In this document: in pieces, positions 17,013 through 25,211 of the stretch
How the letters are laid out: each line of letters begins with the position of its first letter
Position numbering within the stretch: the first letter of the stretch is position 1
Assembly (NCBI RefSeq): GCF_019551475.1
Contig: NZ_CP047159.1
Location: 248,001 to 312,000, forward strand
Direction: 5' to 3'
Length of the DNA stretch: 64,000 bases
Origin: Prevotella sp. Rep29
Lineage (GTDB): Bacteria; Bacteroidota; Bacteroidia; Bacteroidales; Bacteroidaceae
Position numbers and translations under genes: made by a program
Notes under the pieces: model-generated
What the model was told of the DNA's origin: nothing
The model's input: only the letters and a program-made list of their open reading frames with translations
The model's database searches: none

Positions 17013-20000
17013 TTATCTTACGACTTTCTTGCCGTTGATAATGTAGATGCCTTTCGGCAGATGTGTGAGGTCGGCTTGTCCGTTGACCACCTTTACGGTT
17101 CCGATTTTCATGCCGCTGACGGTGAAGATGTCAGCCTGACCTTCCGTCATGTTGCTGACGGGCAGTGTGATGGCATCCACCACGTCGTCCAGCGGCAGGA
17201 TGGCAGCTGCACTCGACGGGTTTGTCGCCTTGAAATAGCAGCGGAACGGTTCGACGGTTGCCGATGCCTGTTTCTCGAAGGCTGTTCCTGCGGCGTTCAT
17301 GGTGTGGATGTCGGAAAGCGTGACGGTGTTGAACGTGCCGAATATGCTGTATGTGCTGGTGCGTGTATTCAGGTATTTGCTCTCCGGAATCACCGCATTT
17401 TCGCCGATAAACCGAATCTGCTTGCCCTGCAGGCTGTTTGCCTTGCGCGGACCCATCATGCCGTTATTTTGTTTACTGCTGGCAACTGAACCGTCGGAAA
17501 CGGCGATGATGTATGGCTCGTTGGGTTGCATCTCGTCCACATTTTCGAAGGTGAGGTCGGTGCCGTCAATCTCAGTGAATCGTTTGAGCCAGAAGTCCTT
17601 GCCCGTGTCGGAAGCGCTGCGGTGCCAGTCTATTTCCTGATTGTCGGTAAGGTTCATGACTTTGGTGGCGGCAAACGGGATGATGAGTGTCTCCCATCCG
17701 CCTGTTCCGTCGGTCGCGATGGCTGGTGTGCGGGTGTAGGTGACGGTGTTTGCCTCGAATTCCTCCGGCGCATAGAACGGTGCACCATCTACGAGGTTCA
17801 GCTGGTTGATGGTTCCGCCTTGCACGATGTTGAGCGCAGAGGTGCTTGTCGGGACGGCATCGTCGGCTCCGATGAAGACCAGGAGGTTCTGTCCCGGTGT
17901 TCCGTTGATGCGTGTCGTGTTCGTACCTGTCAGGTTGAGGGCGAGCGTCTGTGCATCCACGGTCACGATGTTGCTCGTTGATGGTATTTCCACGCTGCGT
18001 TCCACTTCGCCGTTCACCAATTGGTATTTGTCGATGCCGTGTTTAATCGTTGCAACACGTTCGCCCTTCACGGCTTTTGAGGTGGATGATCCGTAATGGC
18101 ATCTTACCCAATATTTCACGCCATAGTCAAGGTTAGGATATTTGATGTCAAGGGTGGCTGTTCCGCCAGCAGGGACAACAACATCTCTTACGGACTTAGT
18201 GCTTAATGTGTAAGAGGTTCCTGTAGTGTTTTTCCAAATAGATAACAGTACCTGTCCGACGTAAGCGACGGTGGTATCGTTCTTCAGTGTGACGGTTCCC
18301 TTGACACTGTTCTGATAGACATTGATTTCGGTTGCAGTGGCTGAACTTGCATAGTCGATGTCATAAGTGGCTGACAATTTGCTGGTGAAGGCTTCGCCGC
18401 CTTCTGCGATGGTCACGCTTCGCGTTCCTATGCCGCTTGAGGTCGGAGAGGAATATGCTGACACTTTCAGGTTCCATGTCCCGGCAGATGTCGGGGTAAA
18501 GGTGAACTCCACGTCTGCGGTTTTCTTTTGATCGACAAAGACAACCGTTTGTGAAACGGCGGAATAGTTCGATTCCGTGCTTTTCTTGGCAAAAAGGTAG
18601 AGGTCAACGCTCGAGGGGACGTTGTTGTTTCCTTTGACGGTGACTTTCACTTTCTGTTCGCTGTTGGCTGTCAAGGTGCCGGGGAACGCCCATGCGGATA
18701 CGCTCAGCGTATTGGCACTTCTTAATGTGGCAGTAAGCGTTGTGCCGCTGTATGTGAGCTCCACAAGACTGCTCGTGGACAACTCGCAACGATACCATGT
18801 GCTGTTGCCTCTCAGTCTGCTGACGGGGATGACAACATATTTTCCTGTCGGCAGGTTGTTGTCTTGGAATGTGCTTATTGTCGCTGTTAAATCGGGTTTT
18901 TTGTAATCTCCGCGCGAGGTATTGGAAGTGTAGCTGATAGAGTCCATGACGTAGAGGTTGCCGTCAGCGTCTTCAATGGCGATACCGCAATCGAATTTTG
19001 CAGCCTTTCCTGTGTAGTTGTAGAAAGCATAGGCGATGGTGAGTCCGCTTCGGCTGATGTATTGTGAGGAAAGGATTTCCTGATAGATGCTGTATTCTCC
19101 CGGGTTGACGGCTGGCTGTGCGCCGAAGATGGCGGCGCCGTTCATGATGTAACCGTCGTCCGTCGAACTGGCACCGATGCCCGTGTTGTCGCCCGGATTG
19201 AGTACGGAGATAAGGAAATAGCCGTTCGACGAGCCGTTCCATCCCCAGTTGACGTGATAGAGTCCTTCATCGTCCACACCATCGACAACGAAAGCGTGTC
19301 CGCCACCTTGTGATGAACCGGAATAGTAGATGGGACGTCCAGCTTTCAATTCATTATAGAGCATGTTGTCCCATTCAGCCGCGCTGTATCCTCCGCGACG
19401 CTTGTAAACCGTGTTGGCGTCGAATCCGAAATAAGTGCGCAGGGCGTATGCCACGTTGTAGGAGTTGGCTCCTGAAGAGGTCGATTTGTAGTTCATGCTC
19501 ACGCTCTTCCCGCAATACGCCATCAGGTTTGCCACGGCAGTCTTTTGCGCAGTCGTGGTGGTCGTCCCGCTGTAGGCATCAACCATGTTTGCCCAGTCGA
19601 TAGGTGCGCCGCTGGCGACCGCCGGAACGGTTTTGGAGTAGGTTGTTCCGTTATAACTGAACGAATAGGAATAGGACGGGATTTGCGCCTGTGTGCTGGT
19701 CACGGCTTTTGCGCGGTGGTGATAGAGCACCTGTGCCATGGCTGTAGCCACGCAACCTGCGTAGGAAACCGTGCCGGTTCTCGGGTCCGTGGGGCAGTTG
19801 ATGTTGTAAGGGTTGCCCTGTCCCCATGTCGTTGTCAGCAATGGGGCAATCGCCCGCTTGGCTGATTCCGGGGCACGGCGTTGCGATGAGAGTCCCTTAG
19901 CCTCCATGTATTCCATCTGTTCCGTGATTTCCGCGAGGAAAGACTGTGCATTTTCCGGCAGGTTGTCGAGGTCGAACGAGCCCGTGTCGGAGTAACCGAG

Positions 20001-20261
20001 AATCGGTTCTGTGCGGTCGTCGCCCGATACGATGACGAAGCCAAGGTTGTTGTCGGCGTTGAATACGTAATAATACGCATTATCGTTTTGTGCTCCTTTT
20101 CGCGGTGCACGTCGAATGTCTGTGTTGCTGCTCAGGCTGCGTCCTTTACTTTTCATGAACGTCTGTGCTTGAGCGAGGGCTTGTTGCTTCGTTATTGGTT
20201 CTGAATTTGCAGATGCGTTAAGCAAAAACAAGCAGATGATTGCCAAAATAGTTTGTTTCAT
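17013..20261 (-). CDS. Secreted C10-family (streptopain/interpain-like) cysteine protease
   Basis: Large exported cysteine protease of 1082 residues. A Sec signal peptide (about 1-20) is followed by a Spi-type propeptide, then the papain-fold C10 domain with nucleophile Cys170 in YAGCVATAMAQ, His322 in GGGHAFVVDG, and the NWGWNG motif near 338. About 450 residues of Ig-like/beta-sandwich repeats follow. The C-terminus (GKIGTVKV..., then GIYIINGKKVVR) resembles a Por/type IX secretion sorting tail. The upstream in-frame extension to 20345 lacks a signal peptide at its start, so the ATG at 20261 is preferred. A TACATTTG -7 element is the complement of 20368-20375. Well-characterised relatives are interpain A and SpeB; activity against host proteins is inference. 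Confidence 0.9.
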   Translation of the reverse strand: MKQTILAIICLFLLNASANSEPITKQQALAQAQTFMKSKGRSLSSNTDIRRAPRKGAQNDNAYYYVFNADNNLGFVIVSGDDRTEPILGYSDTGSFDLDNLPENAQSFLAEITEQMEYMEAKGLSSQRRAPESAKRAIAPLLTTTWGQGNPYNINCPTDPRTGTVSYAGCVATAMAQVLYHHRAKAVTSTQAQIPSYSYSFSYNGTTYSKTVPAVASGAPIDWANMVDAYSGTTTTTAQKTAVANLMAYCGKSVSMNYKSTSSGANSYNVAYALRTYFGFDANTVYKRRGGYSAAEWDNMLYNELKAGRPIYYSGSSQGGGHAFVVDGVDDEGLYHVNWGWNGSSNGYFLISVLNPGDNTGIGASSTDDGYIMNGAAIFGAQPAVNPGEYSIYQEILSSQYISRSGLTIAYAFYNYTGKAAKFDCGIAIEDADGNLYVMDSISYTSNTSRGDYKKPDLTATISTFQDNNLPTGKYVVIPVSRLRGNSTWYRCELSTSSLVELTYSGTTLTATLRSANTLSVSAWAFPGTLTANSEQKVKVTVKGNNNVPSSVDLYLFAKKSTESNYSAVSQTVVFVDQKKTADVEFTFTPTSAGTWNLKVSAYSSPTSSGIGTRSVTIAEGGEAFTSKLSATYDIDYASSATATEINVYQNSVKGTVTLKNDTTVAYVGQVLLSIWKNTTGTSYTLSTKSVRDVVVPAGGTATLDIKYPNLDYGVKYWVRCHYGSSTSKAVKGERVATIKHGIDKYQLVNGEVERSVEIPSTSNIVTVDAQTLALNLTGTNTTRINGTPGQNLLVFIGADDAVPTSTSALNIVQGGTINQLNLVDGAPFYAPEEFEANTVTYTRTPAIATDGTGGWETLIIPFAATKVMNLTDNQEIDWHRSASDTGKDFWLKRFTEIDGTDLTFENVDEMQPNEPYIIAVSDGSVASSKQNNGMMGPRKANSLQGKQIRFIGENAVIPESKYLNTRTSTYSIFGTFNTVTLSDIHTMNAAGTAFEKQASATVEPFRCYFKATNPSSAAAILPLDDVVDAITLPVSNMTEGQADIFTVSGMKIGTVKVVNGQADLTHLPKGIYIINGKKVVR

Positions 20262-20410
20262 AATCCTTTTATTTTTCTGACATTTTGCCTTGTTGGCATG
20301 TCTGCAGGTGTCGTTTTGTGTTAAAACTTCACTTTTCGCAGACAAGTTGATTCGTGTAATTAGGTTGCAAATGTAGTGATTTTTTTAATAAAAGAACAGA
20401 AAAAGAACAG

Positions 20411-20436
20411 AAAAAGCGTTGTTTGGGACGCTTTTT
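20411..20436 (-). terminator. Terminator after the LTA-synthase-like gene
   Basis: AAAAAGCGT (20411-20419) and ACGCTTTTT (20428-20436) form a 9-bp stem whose own A/T ends give a U-run on either strand. It lies 55 bp beyond the minus-strand stop. Confidence 0.75.
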
Positions 20437-20491
20437 CTCGAAAAAGGAATGATTGTCCCTATCGGTTTTGGAAATTATAATATGGTGGTGG

Positions 20492-22459
20492 TTATGGCAT
20501 CAGGCGGTCGTTGACCATTCGGAACATGTATTGCCAAATGATTGCTTTCACCTCAGTCTCCATTTTCTGCTGCACGCTGACTTTTCCTGCGAGGTTGTTT
20601 TTCATGAGTCTGTCGTCCAGGGCATAGACGGCTTTTGTCCGTTCGCCGTCGAATTGCAGCACATACCCGTACTTCACATATTGATAGACGCCGTTGAGAT
20701 AGTTCACGGCGAATGTTTCCTCTGGCGGTGTCTGCATCAGGTCGCAGCCGAAACTGAGATGCGGCTTGGGATAGTTGAGCATTCCGAGCACGGTCGGAAC
20801 GATGTCTGTCTGTTGGGCGATGGCATCACGCATGCCCGGCTGTAGCGAGCCGCTCGGGTCGTAGATGACGATGGGCGAGCAGAATCTTCCGAGGTCGGTG
20901 CTGTATTCCGCATGGTTGCTCATGTTGGTGTGGTCGCTCGTCAGCACGAAAATGGTGTTGTTGAACCACGATTGTCGGGCAGCCGTCTCGAAGAATTTGC
21001 CGATTGCCATGTCGGTGTAGCGGATGCACTTATGAATTTCCAGTTCTTCGTCTTTGAAGGTGTTCTTATACTGGTCGGGCACTTCAAACGGGTGGTGGCT
21101 CGATACGGTGAAGACTGCCGTCATGAACGGTTCGCGCATCTCGCTCATCTTCGTGCAATAATATTGCATGAACGGTTCGTCCCAGATGCCCCAGTTGCCG
21201 TCGAAGTCCTTGTCGCCGCCGAAGCGTTTGTCGGCAGCATAGTCTTGTCTGCCGTAATAGTGCTGAAATCCCGTTTTGTTGGCGAACGCCAAGAACCCCA
21301 TGCTTCCGCGGTTGGCGCCATGGAAGAATGCCGTCTCGTAGCCTTCCTGGCTGAGCAAGCCGGCAATCCCCGTGTAGGTGTTCATCGATGCGGGAGTCAG
21401 GACGAACGGCTCGACGAACATCGGGATGCCACAAAGCACCGACGGCATGCCGTCGATGCTCTTCCTGCCGTTGCAGAAAGAGTGTTTGTAGGTGACGCTT
21501 TTCCCGATTAGTTCGTCCACGCAGGGCGTATATCCCTTGTATTTCCCGCCTTCCAGTTCTTTGTTGAGTGCGCCGATGTATTCGCGTCCGAAGCTCTCGA
21601 CGATGATGATGACCACGTTTTTCTTCGTCATCTGCAGGCTGTCGCCGGCTTGGTGTATCGGTGTGAACACCTTGGCAGCTTCTGTCTCCGATTCGAAATA
21701 GGCGGGCACGGCGAAGACGCTCTTGCCGATTGTCCGCAGCATGGCGAACGGCGTGTTCAGTACCAGCGCACAATCGATGGGGCGTTCAACGTATTGGTTG
21801 GCGTTGTTGATGGTAATCGGACGGATGCCTGAACCCAGACCGCCGCGCATGGCACCCACCGAAATGGGGATGGCGGCTATGAGTGACAGTAGCATGACGA
21901 TGGTGTAGCGCAGTTTCAGATTTCTTTCCACAATCTCGCTGCGCATCATTCTCGGCTTCACATAGAGGCGGTGCATGGCCCAGACGAGGACGATGGCGAG
22001 TACGACGAGGTACCAGTGGCTGATCAATTCGTGCAGGAACACGCCGCCCAGGTTGTTCTCGTTGCCGAACTCGCGGAAAACGGAGGTCGTCGTGCGGCGT
22101 AGCGTATAAGGGAAATAGACAGCGTCGCACAGGTTCATGACCATGGTCAGGGTGTTGATGACGAGAAAATAGCCCTTCGCCACCTTATTATATATATAGG
22201 TCTCTTTCCAATAGAGCGGCACCAGCATCATCACGATATACGGAATGTGTGTATAGGCAATGGCTGAGCGGTCGAACATCAGGCTGCCGCCAAACATGCG
22301 GAGCAGGTAGCTGAAAGAAAGATGTTCGGAGAAGTAACTGTAGTTTTCCAGCAGATAGGCCACGCGACAGATGAAATATACCGCAAAGGCTATGAGCAGG
22401 TTGAGCAGCAGTGCCACTACAGACGAGCCGGTGTGGTGGAGCAAAGAGACTTTCTTCAT
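20492..22459 (-). CDS. LTA synthase-like sulfatase-fold membrane phosphotransferase
   Basis: A 655-residue protein with about five N-terminal membrane segments (to residue 210) and an extracytoplasmic alkaline-phosphatase/sulfatase-fold domain. Metal and nucleophile region motifs: VVIIIVESFGREY (Glu ligand), the GRKSIDGMPS segment where the LtaS family places its Thr/Ser nucleophile, and TSDHTNMS (Asp-His pair). Gram-negative Bacteroidetes lack LTA, so it more likely transfers phosphoglycerol or phosphoethanolamine to a glycan or lipid. The MsbA-like exporter gene lies 8 bp upstream, suggesting a shared envelope-lipid role. Confidence 0.88.
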   Translation of the reverse strand: MKKVSLLHHTGSSVVALLLNLLIAFAVYFICRVAYLLENYSYFSEHLSFSYLLRMFGGSLMFDRSAIAYTHIPYIVMMLVPLYWKETYIYNKVAKGYFLVINTLTMVMNLCDAVYFPYTLRRTTTSVFREFGNENNLGGVFLHELISHWYLVVLAIVLVWAMHRLYVKPRMMRSEIVERNLKLRYTIVMLLSLIAAIPISVGAMRGGLGSGIRPITINNANQYVERPIDCALVLNTPFAMLRTIGKSVFAVPAYFESETEAAKVFTPIHQAGDSLQMTKKNVVIIIVESFGREYIGALNKELEGGKYKGYTPCVDELIGKSVTYKHSFCNGRKSIDGMPSVLCGIPMFVEPFVLTPASMNTYTGIAGLLSQEGYETAFFHGANRGSMGFLAFANKTGFQHYYGRQDYAADKRFGGDKDFDGNWGIWDEPFMQYYCTKMSEMREPFMTAVFTVSSHHPFEVPDQYKNTFKDEELEIHKCIRYTDMAIGKFFETAARQSWFNNTIFVLTSDHTNMSNHAEYSTDLGRFCSPIVIYDPSGSLQPGMRDAIAQQTDIVPTVLGMLNYPKPHLSFGCDLMQTPPEETFAVNYLNGVYQYVKYGYVLQFDGERTKAVYALDDRLMKNNLAGKVSVQQKMETEVKAIIWQYMFRMVNDRLMP

Positions 22460-22467
22460 ACGCCTGT

Positions 22468-24300
22468 TTATATCATCTGCATGTCGTGCAGGTTCTTATA
22501 GTAGCCGTTTTTCGTCATGAGTTCGTCGTGGGTGCCGCGTTCCACAATCTCCCCTTCGTGTAAAACGCAGATTTCATCGGCGTTCTTGATGGTTGACAGT
22601 CGGTGGGCGATGGCGATGGTCGTGCGGGTTTTGGTCAGTCGTTCGAGCGCGTCCTGCACCAGTCTTTCGCTCTCCGTGTCCAGGGCTGATGTTGCCTCGT
22701 CGAGAATGAGGATGGGAGGATTCTTCAGCACTGCCCGTGCGATGCTCACCCGTTGCCGCTGTCCGCCCGAGAGGCGTCCGCCGCGGTCGCCGATGTTGGT
22801 GTCATAGCCCTGCTCCGACTCCGTGATGAACTCGTGTGCGTTGGCAATGCGCGCCGCCTCTTCTATCTGTTCCTGCGTGGCATCAGCCACTCCGAACGTG
22901 ATGTTGGCCTTGAACGTGTCGTTGAAGAGGATGCTTTCCTGGTTCACGTTGCCGATGAGCGAGCGCAGGTCGTGCACCCGCAGGTCGCGGATGTTGATGC
23001 CGTCGATGAGAATCTCGCCCTCCTGCACGTCGTAGTAACGCGGTATCAGGTCAACGAGTGTGGATTTTCCGCCGCCGCTCTGTCCTACGAGCGCCACCGT
23101 CTTGCCTTTTTCTATCTTCAGGTTGATATGCCGGAGCACCCACTTTTCGCCATAGCGGAACGACACGTCGCGGAACTCGATGGCGTGCTGGAAGCCGTTC
23201 TCCAGTGTTTTCGGCTGTTCGGGGTCCTGTATTTCCACTTCGGCGAGCAGAATCTTGTCGATGCGTTCCATTGATGCCAGACCTTTCGGGATGTTGTATG
23301 AGGCTTTGGAAAACTCCTTCAGCGGGTTGATGATGGAGTAGAGGATGACCAGATAGTAGATGAACGTCGGACCGCTCAGCGCCTGATAGTTCAGCACCAA
23401 CACGCCGCCGAACCACAGGACGATGACAATCAGCACCGTACCCAGGAATTCCGACATGGGGTGTGCCAGTTGCTGACGGATGTTCACCCGCATCACGTCG
23501 TTCCGGTAAGCGGAATTGACTTGGTCGAAGCGGCGGTTCATCTTCTCTTCGGCGCAGAACGCCTTCACGATGCGCAGTCCGCCGAGCGTCTCTTCCACCG
23601 TGCTCATCGTGTCGCTCCACAGCGCTTGTGCCTTCAGCGACTGCTGTTTGAGTTTTCTCCCGACGAAGCCCATGAACCATCCCATCGCAGGCACGACGGC
23701 GAGCGTGAACAGTGTGAGCTGCCAGGAGATGAGCAGCAGGGTGGCGAAATAGGCGACAATCAGTATGGGATTCTTGAAAAGCATGTCCAGCGACGACATG
23801 ATGGAGTTCTCCACCTCGCCCACATCGCCGCTCATCCGCGCAATGATGTCGCCCTTGCGCTCCTCGGAGAAGAATCCCAGGGAGAGCGACGTGATTTTCC
23901 GGTACAGCAGGTTGCGGATGTCGCGCACCACACCGGTGCGGATAGGGATGATTGTAGCCGAGGAGAGGAAGTATGCGCCGGTCTTCAGGAATGTCAGCAG
24001 TGCGAGCACGATGCCGATGATGAGCAGGGTGGTGGTAGCGCCAACGTTGTTGATGAGCTGGTTGACGTGATAGTTCATGTTGTTCATCAGCACGCCGTCC
24101 ACATTGCCCCAATCCCATGCCATCAACTGTGTGGCTTGCTCGGTCTCTCCCGTCTTAAACAGGATGTTGAGCATTGGAATCAGCGTGGCAAACGAAAAGA
24201 TGTTCAATATGGCTGAGAGGATGTTGAACACCACCGACAGCGCCAGGTACTTTTTGTACGGAGGCACGAATCGTCGTAAAACCTGCAGAAATTCTTTCAT
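22468..24300 (-). CDS. ABC exporter, fused permease-ATPase (MsbA-like)
   Basis: Half-transporter of 610 residues: an N-terminal six-helix exporter domain (about 15-330) and a C-terminal nucleotide-binding domain with Walker A GQSGGGKST near 400, signature LSGGQRQR, Walker B ILILDEATSALD and the H-loop in AIAHRLST. It should flip a lipid or lipid-linked molecule as a homodimer. The name msbA is tempting but not proven; homologues also export peptides or drugs. It precedes the LTA-synthase-like gene with an 8-bp gap. Confidence 0.9.
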   Translation of the reverse strand: MKEFLQVLRRFVPPYKKYLALSVVFNILSAILNIFSFATLIPMLNILFKTGETEQATQLMAWDWGNVDGVLMNNMNYHVNQLINNVGATTTLLIIGIVLALLTFLKTGAYFLSSATIIPIRTGVVRDIRNLLYRKITSLSLGFFSEERKGDIIARMSGDVGEVENSIMSSLDMLFKNPILIVAYFATLLLISWQLTLFTLAVVPAMGWFMGFVGRKLKQQSLKAQALWSDTMSTVEETLGGLRIVKAFCAEEKMNRRFDQVNSAYRNDVMRVNIRQQLAHPMSEFLGTVLIVIVLWFGGVLVLNYQALSGPTFIYYLVILYSIINPLKEFSKASYNIPKGLASMERIDKILLAEVEIQDPEQPKTLENGFQHAIEFRDVSFRYGEKWVLRHINLKIEKGKTVALVGQSGGGKSTLVDLIPRYYDVQEGEILIDGINIRDLRVHDLRSLIGNVNQESILFNDTFKANITFGVADATQEQIEEAARIANAHEFITESEQGYDTNIGDRGGRLSGGQRQRVSIARAVLKNPPILILDEATSALDTESERLVQDALERLTKTRTTIAIAHRLSTIKNADEICVLHEGEIVERGTHDELMTKNGYYKNLHDMQMI

Positions 24301-24422
24301 GCCTGCAAAAGTACATAAAATATTTGAAATGATAGACCTGTTTCGATAAAAACTGTTTTCAGTTCAGATTTATCATGATTCCATTATCATTTTGCGCAGC
24401 GTTAGTGGGGCTCCTTTGTGCC

Positions 24423-24637
24423 TGCATAAACATACAGAAAAGGATGTATAAACATGCAGTTGAACTTTCACTTTCCAAAAGTTGAACTTTTGCGCTCTGA
24501 AAGTTCAACTTTCGCCTCCTAAAAGTTCAACTTTTGCAAGCTAAAAGTTGAACTTTTGGAAACCCATTCGCAACGCACTGATAAACAGAACTTTACGGGT
24601 GGCGTTACCAAACTTGTGCGGCTGTATAAATATACAG
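24423..24637 (-). repeat. 22-bp-period palindrome array, copy 3 (complete, inverted)
   Basis: Units start at 24477, 24499, 24521 and 24543, plus a half-decayed unit at 24455: 22-bp spacing. The core is AAAAGTTSAACTTTT in every unit rather than the AAAAGTGSCACTTTT of copy 1. Tail motifs (CATAAACATACAG and GTATAAACATGCA) lie at the left and CTGTATAAATATACAG at the right (24622-24637), so it is the reverse complement of copies 2 and 5. It lies upstream of the ABC exporter gene. Confidence 0.9.
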
Positions 24638-24662
24638 ATTCCGTTTTCGCTTTTGTCTTGCA

Positions 24663-24719
24663 ACGCGAGTTCGATTATCATAGCCTGTCACTTCCTTTCA
24701 AGTTTGTCGAACTCGCGTA
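24663..24719. repeat. 12-bp perfect inverted repeat with 33-nt loop
   Basis: ACGCGAGTTCGA at 24663-24674 is the exact reverse complement of TCGAACTCGCGT at 24708-24719. It lies in a 570-bp gap without a supported gene. There is no U-run, so it is not a typical terminator. It could be a structured RNA, an operator or an element end. Confidence 0.6.
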
Positions 24720-24780
24720 GAGGCGACTCGGCATATCCGCCCGATTCACATCTGCCCGATACGTTTTCTCCTCAAATGGT

Positions 24781-24815
24781 TCAAAAATCGCCCATTTCAT
24801 CGGCGATTTGTCTTT
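24781..24815 (-). other. Conserved downstream element (AAAATCGCC hairpin)
   Basis: AAATCGCC, 8 nt of loop, then GGCGATTT form a hairpin downstream of the small membrane protein gene at 24872. Similar sequence (TTCAAAAATCGnCnATTTCATCG) follows the related genes at 40370 and 40928. It may act as a terminator or RNA end. Confidence 0.5.
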
Positions 24816-24871
24816 TATTTGTTCGTCGCACCTTTTGCTTTTTTACATACAAACAACCGCTCTTCCCTAAG

Positions 24872-25123
24872 CTAAACCAAGTGCTGTTGTAACTCAATGA
24901 TTAAATACAGGATACTGACAAACAGGAGGAAGAGTCTCAGCCAAAACCACCGACCCGTCAATGTTTTACTTCTCCAACCTGTCCAGGTGTTTTTCACCGT
25001 GAAAACTAAACCGACAAGGAATACGGGAATGCCTATCCATGTCAGTGGTTCCCATGAAAAATGCTTGCTTGCGCGCAGCAGGATATATCCTATAATGATG
25101 ATGTCGATGTCGTTGTGTTTCAT
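24872..25123 (-). CDS. Small membrane protein, family B paralogue
   Basis: An 83-residue protein I do not recognise by name. Three hydrophobic stretches are seen. It is clearly related to the protein at 40928-41218: shared GYILL, FSW-PL-WIGIP, a K--WTG motif and KTLT in the same order and spacing. The ATG at 25123 is preferred over the extension to 25162 because similarity begins near it. It lies downstream of the M16 peptidase terminator. The plus-strand ORF overlapping its 3' end is not supported. Confidence 0.65.
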   Translation of the reverse strand: MKHNDIDIIIIGYILLRASKHFSWEPLTWIGIPVFLVGLVFTVKNTWTGWRSKTLTGRWFWLRLFLLFVSILYLIIELQQHLV

Positions 25124-25140
25124 CGTTGTTGACAGTCTAA

Positions 25141-25184
25141 ATAAAAAACAAGGGGCGGGCATTTTGAAGTGCGTCCGCCCCTTG
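25141..25184 (-). terminator. Rho-independent terminator after the M16 peptidase gene
   Basis: CAAGGGGCGG at 25149-25158 pairs with CCGCCCCTTG at 25175-25184, followed on the minus strand by TTTTTT. Confidence 0.9.
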
Positions 25185-25211
25185 CGTTGAAATCAGTTTA
25201 TGCCTGTCTTA

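Noticed and set aside
24548..24892. Plus-strand ORF of 114 codons
   Set aside because: It overlaps repeat copy 3 and the inverted repeat, has no recognisable start signal, and its 3' end overlaps the supported family B gene.
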